The translations under genes were made by a program, and so were the position numbers. Below are positions 34,219 to 44,215 of a stretch of 64,000 bases of DNA, one piece after another. The notes under the pieces were generated by a model. That model searched no databases and had not been told where the DNA came from. It saw only the letters and a program-made list of their open reading frames with translations. This DNA is from Xanthomonas campestris pv. badrii (GTDB lineage: Bacteria; Pseudomonadota; Gammaproteobacteria; Xanthomonadales; Xanthomonadaceae), in the NCBI RefSeq assembly GCF_012848175.1, contig NZ_CP051651.1, positions 2,790,001-2,854,000 on the forward strand. Direction: 5' to 3'. Every line of letters begins with the position of its first letter. Position 1 is the first letter of the stretch.

Positions 34219-34431
34219 CCGACAGGCGTCGCACTGTGATCGATACCCGGAGAACGCTCGGCACGGTGTGCAGGTATCGATTGATGGGCCGCTGCCACTG
34301 CCACGCAATGCAGACGAAACACATGACCTTCTTTCTGCTGCAGGAGGCCGGCAGAACCAGACTCAAGCAATGCCTCCGCTAATGCCTGCTGATAACCTGC
34401 CGGTATCTACCCGGCTGGTTCCCGGAACGCC

Positions 34432-36885
34432 ATGGTGTCTGCCCTCCACCTTGCATGTGCCGCATTGGCGGGCTTCATGCTGGCGCAGCCTGTCGCTGCG
34501 CACACATTGCAGGTCGCTGCTGCCATCGCTACCACCAACCCCGCCGGGTCCATGCCGACAGCGACCGACAGCGCACCGACTGCGATCGATGTCGCCGACA
34601 TTCCATCGCTGGCTGACGCAGACCAGCGGCTGGCCGAGCGCGCCAACGAAGCGAATGCGGGATCGGTCACACCTGCCGTCTCCTTTGCCCGTCAGTTGGC
34701 AATGATCGAAGTTGCTGTCGAAGATCCGTTCTGGCGCATGACCTTTGCGGAAATGCGGACGCTGCCGATTGCGCGCCTGGAAAGCCTGTCACGCCACTGG
34801 CGCTTCCAGGCACGTCTACTGACACGCTGGCAATCGGATCTGGCCCTTGCCACCAGGCATCGGGCCAGCGACGCAGCAGGGTTGGCGTCCCGTCGCCAGG
34901 CCTGGGTGGCAACCGCGACATCCGGGCAGGAACTGCCCACTGCGCTGCAGGAACGGGTGGACGAAGTCGTGGCCGACCTGACCCAGGCCGAAGCAGGCGT
35001 CTCGGATCCGCTGGCCAGACTGATTGCGCTCGGCCGACGCGGCAATGCGGTGGGCGCGCGCATCGAAAGCGCGCAACGCCGCGTCGCGGAGGCGATCGCA
35101 GCGTACGACACGCGCCTGCTACGTATCGACGGGCCGCCCCTGTGGCAACTGAAGCCTGTCGGTGTCGTGTCCAACGCCAGTACGGGCAACACTGTTCGTA
35201 GCGGCCTGGAGATCGAATCACGCTTTGCCGGAGAGTATGTCAAGAGTGATGCCATGGTCGGCCGGCGCGCCTTGCAGACATTGCTGTGTTGTTCGCTACC
35301 GTTGTTGCTTTGGCTCGCTTGGCACAGCCGCGCACCGATCCGGGCTGGGCAGGTCAGCCGGACCGAGGCGAGCGTGCTCTCACGTCCGCTCTCCTGCTGG
35401 TTGCTGCTTCTGGTCATCGGCGTGTTTGCTTTCCAGCCCGATGCGCCGATGCTGACACATCAGCTGGCGCTGGTGCTTGCGGTCGTTCCGGTGATGCGGC
35501 TGCTGCCGATCTCGCAACGACGGCTACTCGGGATAACTCCTCACGTCGCCAGTGCCTTGTTCCTGCTGCTGCGGCTGGGTTTCGTATTCCTGTCCAGCCC
35601 GGTCGCTTATCGCCTCTACATACTTCTGCTGACATTGCTCGGCCTGGCTGCCGCAGGCTGGCTGCTGCGGCGTGCACGCCACCATGGTCACGCATCGCAC
35701 AACGGACGCCTCGGCAGGGCACTACGTGCAGCGCTACATGTCGCCGGGGTAATGCTGGGAGTGGCGCTGGTGGCCAATGTATTCGGTAACGTGTCGCTGG
35801 CCGAGACATTGACCGGCGGCGTCATCGACAGCGCGTACTTTGCCCTGCTGCTCGCCGCCGGCATGACCGTCCTGGCAACCTGGGTCCAACTGCTGCTGAA
35901 GCGCCCCGGCGTTTCGCGCTTCCGGCTGGCACGCGAGCATGCGGACCCAGCCGTGCTGGTACTGCTCAAACTGCTGACGGCCGCTTCCGTCGCAGGCTGG
36001 CTCGTCTACGCACTGGACCGCTTCCGTGTGCTGGCTCCGGTCAACGAGGCGTTGTCGGCCCTGCTGGACCACAGCTGGGCGCTGGGGGATCTGCGCTTGA
36101 GCCTGGGCCATGTCCTGCTGTTCGCACTCAGCGTGGTGCTCGCCTTCTGGCTCGCCAAAACGGTACGTCTGGTGCTCGATGGCGAAGTGCTGTCGCGCAT
36201 GTCATTGCCGCATGGCGTTGCCAACAGCATCGCTTCACTGAGCTATTACGCTGTACTGCTGCTCGGCTTGATCGCGGCGCTGTCGGCTGCCGGTTTCAGG
36301 ACCAGCCAACTCACCTTCGTGCTCGGTGCATTGGGCGTTGGGGTCGGCCTGGGCCTGCAGAACGTGGTCAATAATTTCGTCTCTGGCCTCGTACTGATCT
36401 TCGAGCGCCCATTTCAACCTGGCGATGTGGTCGAGGTCGCAGGTACGACCGGCCGGGTACGTGACATCGGTATGCGTGCGACCCGGCTGTCCACCTTCGA
36501 CGGTGCCAGTGTCGTGGTACCGAATGGTCAAATGATCTCCCAGCAACTGGTCAACTGGACGCTGTTCGATCGCAGCCGTCGGCTCGAATTGCGGGTCTCG
36601 GTGGCATACGGAAACGCGCCCAAGGAGATAGAAACCCTGCTGATCGACGTCGCACGCGCCACGGAGGGAGTAGCTTCCGCACCTGTACCAATCGTCCTGT
36701 TCGACGGCATGGGCAATGTGGCGATGGAGTTCATCGTGCGCGCCTGGACAGTGGAATACGATCATGCAGCGACTACCCGCAGCCTGCTGTACGCGCGCAT
36801 CTACGAGGCGCTGACCACGCGCGGCATCGGTTTGGCGCATGCTGCAGCGGAGATCTATCCAGCCCCGCCCCGCAACGCATCCTGA
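34432..36885 (+). CDS. large MscS-family mechanosensitive channel
   Basis: 817 residues with a signal peptide (cut near AAHT, residue 24), a long periplasmic N-terminal domain that looks partly helical (about residues 40-270), then many membrane segments from about residue 280. The C-terminal third is the MscS core: pore-lining helix TFVLGALGVGVGLGLQNVVNNF, then SGLVLIFERPFQPGDVVEV, with LSTFDGASVVVPNGQMIS and the cytosolic beta domain. This is the MscK/YjeP-like architecture. It would open on membrane tension and protect cells against osmotic downshift. Stand-alone gene. Confidence 0.9.
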   Translation: MVSALHLACAALAGFMLAQPVAAHTLQVAAAIATTNPAGSMPTATDSAPTAIDVADIPSLADADQRLAERANEANAGSVTPAVSFARQLAMIEVAVEDPFWRMTFAEMRTLPIARLESLSRHWRFQARLLTRWQSDLALATRHRASDAAGLASRRQAWVATATSGQELPTALQERVDEVVADLTQAEAGVSDPLARLIALGRRGNAVGARIESAQRRVAEAIAAYDTRLLRIDGPPLWQLKPVGVVSNASTGNTVRSGLEIESRFAGEYVKSDAMVGRRALQTLLCCSLPLLLWLAWHSRAPIRAGQVSRTEASVLSRPLSCWLLLLVIGVFAFQPDAPMLTHQLALVLAVVPVMRLLPISQRRLLGITPHVASALFLLLRLGFVFLSSPVAYRLYILLLTLLGLAAAGWLLRRARHHGHASHNGRLGRALRAALHVAGVMLGVALVANVFGNVSLAETLTGGVIDSAYFALLLAAGMTVLATWVQLLLKRPGVSRFRLAREHADPAVLVLLKLLTAASVAGWLVYALDRFRVLAPVNEALSALLDHSWALGDLRLSLGHVLLFALSVVLAFWLAKTVRLVLDGEVLSRMSLPHGVANSIASLSYYAVLLLGLIAALSAAGFRTSQLTFVLGALGVGVGLGLQNVVNNFVSGLVLIFERPFQPGDVVEVAGTTGRVRDIGMRATRLSTFDGASVVVPNGQMISQQLVNWTLFDRSRRLELRVSVAYGNAPKEIETLLIDVARATEGVASAPVPIVLFDGMGNVAMEFIVRAWTVEYDHAATTRSLLYARIYEALTTRGIGLAHAAAEIYPAPPRNAS

Positions 36886-37007
36886 TTACCATGACGGTGC
36901 GGCGATTGGACGCGTCGATGACCGATGTCGATCTTCGCACGCATGCGACATGCCCTTCCTGCAGACCCGTTGCCTGATGACGTGCGGAGATCACCAAGGA
37001 GAACGCA

Positions 37008-37793
37008 GTGAAAAAATGTATCGCTGTCGGTGTTGCCACGTTGGCCACTGCCATTTCGCTTGCGCCCGCCTCGGCGGCGGTCCAGCAGTTCAACGCAACC
37101 TGCCCCGGTGGCGTGGAGGTGCATGCGGACCAGGGCGGCCCGGTGTTCATCAACGGACGAGAAACACGCCTGAAGCGATTCAATGAGGATTACTACGAAG
37201 CGAGTGATGGACAGGGGCTGACGCTGTCGATCAACCGAACCCCTGATGGCGGCACCCAGATGTCCTATACCGGACCCGGCAATGACAACGGCGTGTGCTC
37301 GGTCCAGTCATCCCCGCACGATGTGTATCCAGGCGACAAGCACCCATCGTCCCAGCGCTATGCCGAAGATGCGTTGGCTGCCACCGTGACCTGCGCGTCG
37401 GAAGATCGCACGCAGCACGAATGCGCGATGGACACGCGCGGGGAAGTGATCGTCTCCCGACAGATCAGCCACACCCGTTGCGTGCGCGGCGACAACTGGG
37501 ACGTGAACCGGCATTCCATCTGGGTCAAGGACGGTTGCCGCGCCGAGTTTCGTAATGTGTCTCAGGGCAGTGGAGCCAGGAATTCAGGGCGACAGCAGGC
37601 GGGGGGGCGCCGCACCGACCTGGCGAGTGCCTGCAACACGCGTGCACGCGCTGATGGAGAAGAGGTGACGAGAGTGGCGGTCAACCAGGACCTGACCGAA
37701 CTCATCATCAACTATCCCGATGGCCGGCATGGCTGCCTGGTGCATGATGACGGCACCGTCCAGTCCCTGACGCGACTAGGACGCCAGCGATAG
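37008..37793 (+). CDS. secreted DUF3011 protein
   Basis: 261 residues with AAGGAGAACGCA before the ATG and a signal peptide (MKKCIAVGVATLATAISLAP, cut after ASA). The DUF3011 pattern appears in the middle: TVTCASEDRTQHECAMDTRG, SRQISHTRCVRGDNWDVN and IWVKDGCRAEFRNV, with the conserved cysteines and tryptophans. The C-terminal part (after a Gly/Gln-rich linker) contains another Cys pair, CNTRAR and HGCLVHDDG. Function of DUF3011 is unknown; the proteins are common in Xanthomonas and relatives and are exported. Confidence 0.85.
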   Translation: MKKCIAVGVATLATAISLAPASAAVQQFNATCPGGVEVHADQGGPVFINGRETRLKRFNEDYYEASDGQGLTLSINRTPDGGTQMSYTGPGNDNGVCSVQSSPHDVYPGDKHPSSQRYAEDALAATVTCASEDRTQHECAMDTRGEVIVSRQISHTRCVRGDNWDVNRHSIWVKDGCRAEFRNVSQGSGARNSGRQQAGGRRTDLASACNTRARADGEEVTRVAVNQDLTELIINYPDGRHGCLVHDDGTVQSLTRLGRQR

Positions 37794-37918
37794 TCTGCTG
37801 TCGTTGCGTTTCTGCGCGTAAAAATATTGAGCCACCATCAGGCAACACCAGTCCCTACGCAGTGGGCCGGAGGCACCATCGCCGGCCCCAATAATGGCAA
37901 TCGCTTTTTCTGCAATCA

Positions 37919-38425
37919 TCAGAAACGGTTCTGACCAGGCTCGACAGCGCTACAGGTGCCTTCGAAGGTTTCCAACCCCTTCATCGTCATGAAGCCGCTA
38001 CGCCGGTCGATCGAGATCTTCGGAACATTCATGCCGTTGAACTTGAACGACCCCTGGATGCGATCGGGGGTGATATTCAGATCATGCAACTGCCACCAAC
38101 CGCCGTTGCTTCCGCTTGAAAGCGGCGGTGCCATGCTCTTTGGCGGCCTGATCCGCCCTGCTCCATCGTGGATCTCGATCTGGAATGTCGCCTGCATTTG
38201 TTCCCGGCTGTACTGAACGCCGCTGCGCTGGACGTACTTGTGCTTGGCCGGGTCCCATTCGTAGCCGGACGTATCGTGGCTGGCCAGATGTTCTCCACTT
38301 CCCGAACAGATCAGGTCGAAGTCGGTACGCCCGGCAACATCCGCTGATGCCGGAAAGGTCAGCACTGTAGACAGACCTGCGAAGGAAATGGCGGATGCAC
38401 TGCGCCAGATGATCGAACGTTTCAT
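37919..38425 (-). CDS. secreted hypothetical protein
   Basis: 168 residues from ATG 38425 with a signal peptide that probably ends at ASA near residue 28. The mature sequence contains two cysteines (LICSG and GTCSAV) that may pair, and beta-rich stretches WWQLHDLNITPDRIQGSFKF and KISIDRRSGFMTMKGLETFE. This resembles many uncharacterised xanthomonad periplasmic proteins; no family assigned. Convergent with the DUF3011 gene. Confidence 0.65.
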   Translation of the reverse strand: MKRSIIWRSASAISFAGLSTVLTFPASADVAGRTDFDLICSGSGEHLASHDTSGYEWDPAKHKYVQRSGVQYSREQMQATFQIEIHDGAGRIRPPKSMAPPLSSGSNGGWWQLHDLNITPDRIQGSFKFNGMNVPKISIDRRSGFMTMKGLETFEGTCSAVEPGQNRF

Positions 38426-38843
38426 GCTTGATAACTCCGTGCGAGTAATGGTCGGTACCACGACATCATGCAAGATGTCTCTATCCACTCGTACCAGCTT
38501 TTCGAAGAATCCACTTATCGATCGAGCCCGTGAGAAGCGGCAACAGCAACGAACCGGATAACCAGGTTGCTCCTGCATTCTTGCGGAAATCGAAGGAAAT
38601 AACGACACCCGACGCACATACCAAAGCGATCTGTACCATAACGTCAGCAATCGAGTGCAGCCGTCATCGCCTTGCGTTGCAGCCCCCATCGCTCGAAATG
38701 ACGCGCCCGTTATCGTCTCGGCGAATCAGCTCAAAGCGCACTGAACCTCAGAAGAACTCCTGCAGCTGGTTACGCGATATTCGTCATAGAAAAAAGCGGT
38801 TGCGAACGTGCTTGAATATCGCTGTCATCGTGGGCATTCGCAG
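38426..38843. other. divergent intergenic region, no gene seen
   Basis: About 418 bases between two divergent starts. It should contain both promoters. A run AGAAAAAAGCG at 38788-38799 is AT-rich against the background, but no clear -35/-10 pair could be assigned. No repeat or RNA gene noticed. Confidence 0.4.
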
Positions 38844-39602
38844 ATGGACGCACGCGCCGACCTCACCCGATCCGATTTTCCTTTTTATAATCGGCAGCCG
38901 ATCCCGATCTCGGCGCTGCAATGGCTGCTCATCCTGAGTGCGCTGTGCACTGCGTTCGCATTGCTGATCATGCCTTGGCCATCCAGCGACTCCATCGCGG
39001 GGCGCTGGGTGCACCCACTGCTTTTTTGCCTGGTGCCGTTGGGCGCAATGACATTGATCAGCGGACGTGCCGTGGCGGCCCTGTTTCACCGGCTGCGTGT
39101 TCGCGATGGTCTTTGGATGATCGCGATCGCCGCTCTGAACCTGGCCGTCACCGTCTTGGTGGCGCTCGCGTTTTCCGGGCAGCATCGCGCGTCCTCCAAT
39201 CCCCTGTTTGCGCAGCTGGGCGGTGCCGATCTGTCGACGCGCATCCTCGCGTTCGGGATGATGGCACCGCAGCTGCTGGGCGAGGAGCTGCTGACCGTGC
39301 TGCCGTTGCTTGCGCTTCTGCAGTGGTTTACGGCCCGTGTGCGGATGCGCCGCAGCCATGCGGTCCTGTGCGCATGGCTGTTGTCGGCCCTGCCCTTCGC
39401 GCTCGCTCATCTGCCCACCTATCAGTGGGATCTGCTGCAGTGCCTGGTCATCATTGGCACCGCACGGCTGGTGCTTTCCCTGGCCTACCTGACGACACGT
39501 AATCTATGGGTCTCGACCGGCGCCCATCTGCTCAACGATTGGGCACTGTTCGGCTTCGCGCTCTCGTATCCAGTCGCCTCGATGCTGGGCGGACTGACAT
39601 AG
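38844..39602 (+). CDS. CPBP family intramembrane metalloprotease
   Basis: 252 residues from ATG 38844; a GTG at 38808 is an alternative. About seven membrane segments. The three CPBP/CAAX-protease motifs are visible in order: GEELLTVLPLL (Glu-Glu of motif 1, although the usual Arg is absent), FALAHLPTYQ (motif 2 histidine) and STGAHLLNDW (motif 3 His and Asn/Asp). Members cleave prenylated or membrane peptides, and some give immunity to bacteriocins. The partner here is unknown. Confidence 0.82.
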   Translation: MDARADLTRSDFPFYNRQPIPISALQWLLILSALCTAFALLIMPWPSSDSIAGRWVHPLLFCLVPLGAMTLISGRAVAALFHRLRVRDGLWMIAIAALNLAVTVLVALAFSGQHRASSNPLFAQLGGADLSTRILAFGMMAPQLLGEELLTVLPLLALLQWFTARVRMRRSHAVLCAWLLSALPFALAHLPTYQWDLLQCLVIIGTARLVLSLAYLTTRNLWVSTGAHLLNDWALFGFALSYPVASMLGGLT

Positions 39603-39864
39603 CGCAAGCCTGCTGCTTGGGGGTTGGCATGACGTCATGCCGCACCGACTCCAGATCATGCACACAACAGCATTGACGCCGCTTGCAATGCTGCACTGCT
39701 CAGTGCGTTGAACATCTGCGAGCAAGAGCAGTGGAGATCCCGTCGCCGTGCTTCCGGACCCCAGGTTCGGAGGCAGCTGCCTGTTCAGGCGCTACGTTCC
39801 ACGCCTGATACAGAGAAGGAAAAGGCCCGCGTGAGCAGGCCATTGCTTGTAACGCAAGAATTGT

Positions 39865-39882
39865 TTGAGTCGCCGAACTCAA
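39865..39882 (-). terminator. possible terminator at ssb stop
   Basis: TTGAGT and ACTCAA separated by six bases, overlapping the ssb stop codon and, read on the minus strand, followed by the A/T-rich ACAATTCTT. The stem is short, so this is a weak candidate. Confidence 0.3.
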
Positions 39883-40412
39883 AAAGGGATGTCGTCGTCG
39901 GCAAAATCGTCCATCGGCGGAGCCGACTGCTGCTGCGCCGGCTGCTGACGACGCGGGGCATAGTCCTGACCACCGCCACCGTAGCCGCCGCCCTGGCCGC
40001 CACCACCACCGCCCTGCTGGCGCGGGGCCTGCGAGCGCTGCGGACGGTCGCCGCCCATGCCGCCACCACCGCCGTCGCCACGGCCACCGAGCATCTGCAT
40101 CTCGTTGGCGACGATATCGGTGCTGTACTTCTCCACACCGTCCTGACCGGTGTACTTGTCGTAGCGCAGCTCGCCTTCGACGTAGACCTGCGAGCCCTTG
40201 CGCAGGTATTCGCCGGCGATCTCGCCCAGCTTTCCGAAGAACACCACGCGGTGCCATTCGGTGCGCTCCTGGTTGTTGCCGTCGCGGTCCTTGCGCACGC
40301 TGGTGGTGGCCAGGCTCACGCGGGTGATCGCCATGCCGGACTGGGTGTACTTGGTGTCGGGATCGTTGCCGAGGTTGCCGACGAGGATGACTTTGTTGAT
40401 GCCGCGGGCCAT
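39879..40412 (-). CDS. ssb: single-stranded DNA-binding protein
   Basis: 177 residues. The OB-fold domain (about 1-110) starts [21 protein letters not shown] and contains [20 protein letters not shown] and [12 protein letters not shown] Gly/Gln-rich linker follows (about 112-160), and the tail [10 protein letters not shown] is the conserved acidic peptide that docks replication and repair proteins. Works as a tetramer on ssDNA. Divergent from ispB across about 270 bases. Confidence 0.97.
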   Translation of the reverse strand: MARGINKVILVGNLGNDPDTKYTQSGMAITRVSLATTSVRKDRDGNNQERTEWHRVVFFGKLGEIAGEYLRKGSQVYVEGELRYDKYTGQDGVEKYSTDIVANEMQMLGGRGDGGGGGMGGDRPQRSQAPRQQGGGGGGQGGGYGGGGQDYAPRRQQPAQQQSAPPMDDFADDDIPF

Positions 40413-40683
40413 AAATGCTTCCGATGGTGCGCCGGCGCCGAAGGGGCGCGGCGGTGAATGTCTTGGGGCCAATGTTACCGCACCTGCCCTGCCCGGGTGC
40501 CGCCGCGCGGCGCGCCGCCGGGCCGGGAAATGCCGCGCCGGCAGGTGGGAATCGGCATCGGGCGGCAACCCCGCGGGTCAGGCGCCACAACGGTTTCCGC
40601 CCTGCCCCGGCGGCCGCGGCACACGCGGCGGGACGGATCCGGCCCGGGCACCTATAATCGATGTACATCACGAACGCCTGCGC

Positions 40684-41682
40684 ATGACCATCGCCGAAGA
40701 CCTCCCCACCGTTCTGGGCCTGCCCCAGATCCAGTCCCTCGCCGCGCCCGACATGGCCGCGGTCGATGCGTTGATCCGTCGCCGCCTGGCGTCGGACGTC
40801 GTGCTGATCAACCAGATTGCCGATCACATCATCTCCGCCGGCGGCAAACGCCTGCGCCCGATGCTGGTGATGCTGGCAGGCCACGCGGCTGGCGGCTCCG
40901 GCCCGGAGCACCATCAGCTCGCGGCCATCATCGAATTCATCCACACCTCGACCCTGCTGCACGACGACGTGGTGGACGAGTCGGACCTGCGCCGCGGGCG
41001 CAGCACCGCCAACGCGCTGTGGGGCAACGCACCCAGCGTGCTGGTCGGCGATTTCCTGTATTCGCGCAGCTTCCAGTTGATGGTCGAGCTCGACCGCATG
41101 GAAGTCATGCAGATCCTGGCCGATACCACCAACCGCATCGCCGAAGGCGAAGTGCTGCAGCTGTTGCACGTGCACAACCCGGACACCGACGAAGCCGCCT
41201 ACCTGCGGGTGATCGAGCGCAAGACGGCGGTACTGTTCGCCGCCGGGACCCGCCTGGGCGCGCTGGCATCGGGTGCGGATGCGCAGGTGCAGCAGCAGCT
41301 GTACGACTACGGCATGCAGCTGGGCTTTGCCTTCCAGATCGCCGACGACGTGCTGGATTACGCCGCCGAGGCCGAGGATCTGGGCAAGAACCTCGGCGAC
41401 GATCTGGCCGAAGGCAAGGCCACGTTGCCGCTGATCCACGCCATAGCGCACTCGGACGAGGCCACCCGGCAGCGCCTGCGCGCCATCGTCGAACAGGGCA
41501 ATGCGGCGGCGATGCCCGACGTCCTGGCCGCCATCCATGCCACCGGCGGATTGGACTACAGCCGCCAGCGCGCCGCCGAATACGCCGCCGCCGCCGAGCA
41601 GGCGCTGGCAACCCTACCCGACAGTCCGGCAGTGGCCGCACTGCGCGGCCTGGCACGTTACGCGGTGGAACGGACGCATTGA
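40684..41682 (+). CDS. ispB: octaprenyl diphosphate synthase
   Basis: 332 residues. Long-chain trans-prenyltransferase motifs: GGKRLRPMLVMLA, first Asp-rich motif LLHDDVVDESDLRRG, and second motif FQIADDVLDY, followed by GKNLGDDLAEGKATLPLI. It elongates farnesyl diphosphate with isopentenyl diphosphate to make the ubiquinone side chain. An ATG with GCGC spacing was selected; no Shine-Dalgarno is evident. A degenerate inverted repeat of GGGATTC-type units follows the gene. Confidence 0.95.
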   Translation: MTIAEDLPTVLGLPQIQSLAAPDMAAVDALIRRRLASDVVLINQIADHIISAGGKRLRPMLVMLAGHAAGGSGPEHHQLAAIIEFIHTSTLLHDDVVDESDLRRGRSTANALWGNAPSVLVGDFLYSRSFQLMVELDRMEVMQILADTTNRIAEGEVLQLLHVHNPDTDEAAYLRVIERKTAVLFAAGTRLGALASGADAQVQQQLYDYGMQLGFAFQIADDVLDYAAEAEDLGKNLGDDLAEGKATLPLIHAIAHSDEATRQRLRAIVEQGNAAAMPDVLAAIHATGGLDYSRQRAAEYAAAAEQALATLPDSPAVAALRGLARYAVERTH

Positions 41683-41706
41683 TCCGGCGCGCTGTGCGCG
41701 CCGGAC

Positions 41707-41880
41707 GGGATTTGGGATTCGGGATTGGGGATTCGTAAAAGCGGCTTGGCTGTGCTCTTACGCATCCCGGCATTCGATCGCCCAGCGATGTTCAACGCAA
41801 ATCCCCGAGCACAAACTCACGAAGGATCGGGAGGACGGGACCACGCGTTTGCGAATCCCGAATCCCAAATCACCAATCCC
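41707..41880. repeat. GGGATTC heptad repeats forming a large inverted repeat (locus 1)
   Basis: Left arm 41707-41735 is a run of GGGATTT/GGGATTC/GGGATTG/GGGATTC followed by GTAAAAGCGG. The right arm 41845-41880 is its reverse complement: CGCGTTTGCGAATCCCGAAT then CCCAAATC and CCAATCCC. About 110 bases lie between. Located between convergent ispB and dienelactone hydrolase genes. The same unit occurs at 51903-51940 and 57985-58094. Confidence 0.7.
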
Positions 41881-41882
41881 GG

Positions 41883-42686
41883 CTACTCAGCAAACCGCTC
41901 GTCGAAGAAGTCACCCAACATGCGGTAGGCACGCTTGGCGGCGCGCGGGTTGTAAAGGCAGCCCGGCGGGCTGTTCGCATCGGCTTCGGCAAAACAATGC
42001 ACCGCGCCGCTGAAGTTGACGAACTGCCAATCCGCGCCGGCGGCATTCATTTCGGTTTCGAACGCGGCGATGTCGGCCTTGGTCACGCTCTTGTCGTCGG
42101 CGCCGTTGAGCACCAGCAACGGTGTCTTGGCCGAGCCGGCTGAGGCCGGGCTGGGCGTGGCAATGCCGCCGTGCAGGCTGACCACACCGGCCAGCTGCGC
42201 GCCGGCGCGTACCAGTTCCAGCACCGTGGTGCCGCCAAAGCAAAAGCCCACCGCACCGATGCGCGCTGCATCCAGCGGCGCCTTGCCGGCCTGCGCCTTG
42301 AGCATCTCAACGGCTTTCAGCGCACGGGCGCGCAACGTCGGCGGGTCTTTCTTCAACGCGCCGGCAAACTGCCCAGCCTCGCTGTCGTTGGCGGGGCGCT
42401 TGCCCTTGCCGTACACGTCGGCCACCAGCACCACGTAGTCGTCGCCGGCCAGCTGCTTGGCTTTCTCTACGGCAGATTCGTTGACGCCGCGCCAGTTGGG
42501 CACCATCACCAGGCCCGGGCGCTTGGCATCGCCGGCGTCGTCGTAGACCAGCACGCCGCTGTAGCTGTCTTTGCCGACCTTCCATTCCAGCGGCCTGGCC
42601 TGCATCGCCGCCATGGCCGGACATGCCAGCGCTGCCAGGACGACACCAACCAGACCCACACGGCTCCACGACCATTGCTTGTGCAT
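41883..42686 (-). CDS. exported dienelactone hydrolase family protein
   Basis: 267 residues with a signal peptide (MHKQWSWSRVGLVGVVLAAL, cut after AMA near residue 26). Alpha/beta-hydrolase of the dienelactone hydrolase type: LVMVPNWRGVNESAVEKA, nucleophile GFCFGGTTVLEL with the Cys characteristic of this family, an acid in LLVLNGADDKSV and His in GAVHCFAEADAN. The substrate is unknown; periplasmic members probably cleave esters. Its upstream neighbour murD2 runs in the same direction, with about 120 bases between. Confidence 0.9.
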   Translation of the reverse strand: MHKQWSWSRVGLVGVVLAALACPAMAAMQARPLEWKVGKDSYSGVLVYDDAGDAKRPGLVMVPNWRGVNESAVEKAKQLAGDDYVVLVADVYGKGKRPANDSEAGQFAGALKKDPPTLRARALKAVEMLKAQAGKAPLDAARIGAVGFCFGGTTVLELVRAGAQLAGVVSLHGGIATPSPASAGSAKTPLLVLNGADDKSVTKADIAAFETEMNAAGADWQFVNFSGAVHCFAEADANSPPGCLYNPRAAKRAYRMLGDFFDERFAE

Positions 42687-42808
42687 GCGCTTGCTCCCGG
42701 AGATGTGCGCACAGTGTAGGCCGAGCCGGCGTGCAGATGCGATCGCGATGCGCCTCGACGCAAGAACAGGCAGCACGATGGCCACCGCGTTGGCGCAGGC
42801 AACGCGTG

Positions 42809-44215
42809 TTACTGCACGCCCAGCCCGGGAATCGCACTGATCGCCGCCGGATCGAACCCGGCCAACTGGGCGAAATGCCGGCCGCGGGCCACGTAGTCGC
42901 TGTACGCGCCGAAGCTGGGCGCACCTGGCGACAGCAGCACCACGCCGCCCTGCTCGCCCAGCGCGTCGCGTGCCAGCTGCATGGCATGTTCCAGATCCGT
43001 AGCGGCGTGCAAGCCGAAGCGGCCCCCATCGGCCAGTGGTTCCAGCAGCGCATGGATACGCGGGCCGTTGGCCCCCATGGTGACAATTTCCAATGGTGCC
43101 TGCTGCGCCATCTGCGCGGCGAAATCCTGCCAATCCAGCCCGCGGTCATGTCCACCGACCAGCAAGGCCACGCGCCGTTGCGCGAAGCAGGCCAGCGCAG
43201 CCAGCGAGGCATGGGGGGTAGTGCTGATGGAATCGTTGACGTAGCTGATGCCGTCCACGCTGCCCAGCAACTGCAGCCGGTTGGGCAAGGGCCGGAAACT
43301 CGACGCCGCCGGCGCCAGTGCCGCGGCATCCAGGCCCAGCGCCTCCACTGCGGCCAGCACCGCGCACAGATTACGGCGGTTATGTTCGCCGGGCAGTGGC
43401 ACATCGGCGGTATCGAAAATGGCCTGTTCGCCGCGGTACACCACGTCGCCGCGCAGATGCCAGCCCTCGGGATGATTGAACCAGCGCACCTGGCTATCGG
43501 GCAACTGCATGCCGCGCAACAGCGGATCGGCCGCGTTGAGCAAGGCGATGCGCGGGCGGCCTTCGGTCACCAGCGAGAGCTTGTCGCGCACGTAGCGCGC
43601 CTCATCGCCGTGCCAGTCCAGGTGTTCGGGAAACAGGTTCAGCACCAGCGCCAACTGCGGGCGCGCACCACTGCGCGCGACCTCGCCGGTCTGGTAACTG
43701 GACAACTCGATCGCCCAGTACGTCGGTGGCGGCTGCGGTGCCAGCACTTCCAGCAAGGGCTGGCCGATATTGCCGACCAGCGCGGTACGCTGCCCGGCGC
43801 TGCGCAGCAGGTGCGCCAACAGCGCAGTGGTGGTGCTCTTGCCCTTGGTACCGGTGACACAGATGGCACCAGGCACGTGCCCATCGGCCTGCGCGTGCTC
43901 GGCGAACCACAGCGCGGTGCCGCCGATGAACTGCGTGCCTTGCGCGGCCGCGGCCAGCGCCTCGGCGCGATACGGGCTGATGCCGGGCGACTTCAGCACG
44001 ATCTCGAACCGGCCCAACGCCTGCGCGCTGGCATCGGTCTCTACCTGCAATGCCGCATCGTCCAGCGCCGCGAGTTCGCGCGCCTCTTCGGCACTGCAGA
44101 ACACCGTCAATGGCTGGGCAGGCAGTGCGGTGCGCAACGCGCGATACGCCGCGCGTCCTTCGCGCCCCCATCCCCACACCGCAACCGCCCTGCCCTCAAG
44201 CTGCGAAATTCGCAC
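42809..44215 (-). CDS. murD2: UDP-N-acetylmuramoyl-L-alanine--L-glutamate ligase (MurD2)
   Basis: 468 residues from GTG 44215, which has GGGAG spaced six bases upstream and overlaps the end of murL by 20 bases. Mur ligase features: [16 protein letters not shown] at the N-terminus, ATP loop [31 protein letters not shown], and [12 protein letters not shown]. Adjacent MurL distinguishes it from classical MurD: as described for Xanthomonas oryzae, MurD2 adds L-glutamate to UDP-MurNAc-L-Ala and MurL then epimerises it. The fourth gene of the lysAC-membrane protein-murL-murD2 operon. Confidence 0.9.
   Translation of the reverse strand: MRISQLEGRAVAVWGWGREGRAAYRALRTALPAQPLTVFCSAEEARELAALDDAALQVETDASAQALGRFEIVLKSPGISPYRAEALAAAAQGTQFIGGTALWFAEHAQADGHVPGAICVTGTKGKSTTTALLAHLLRSAGQRTALVGNIGQPLLEVLAPQPPPTYWAIELSSYQTGEVARSGARPQLALVLNLFPEHLDWHGDEARYVRDKLSLVTEGRPRIALLNAADPLLRGMQLPDSQVRWFNHPEGWHLRGDVVYRGEQAIFDTADVPLPGEHNRRNLCAVLAAVEALGLDAAALAPAASSFRPLPNRLQLLGSVDGISYVNDSISTTPHASLAALACFAQRRVALLVGGHDRGLDWQDFAAQMAQQAPLEIVTMGANGPRIHALLEPLADGGRFGLHAATDLEHAMQLARDALGEQGGVVLLSPGAPSFGAYSDYVARGRHFAQLAGFDPAAISAIPGLGVQ

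Larger units (their letters stand above)
33969..34431. other. divergent intergenic region with operator and inverted repeat A copy
   Basis: Between the divergent starts of the exported isomerase operon and the MscS-type channel. It contains the operator-like palindrome (34017-34032), possible promoter elements for the minus strand (GTCTTGC and TATGGT, read on that strand, around 34035-34066), and a diverged inverted copy of repeat A (34125-34218). No gene was seen. Confidence 0.5.
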
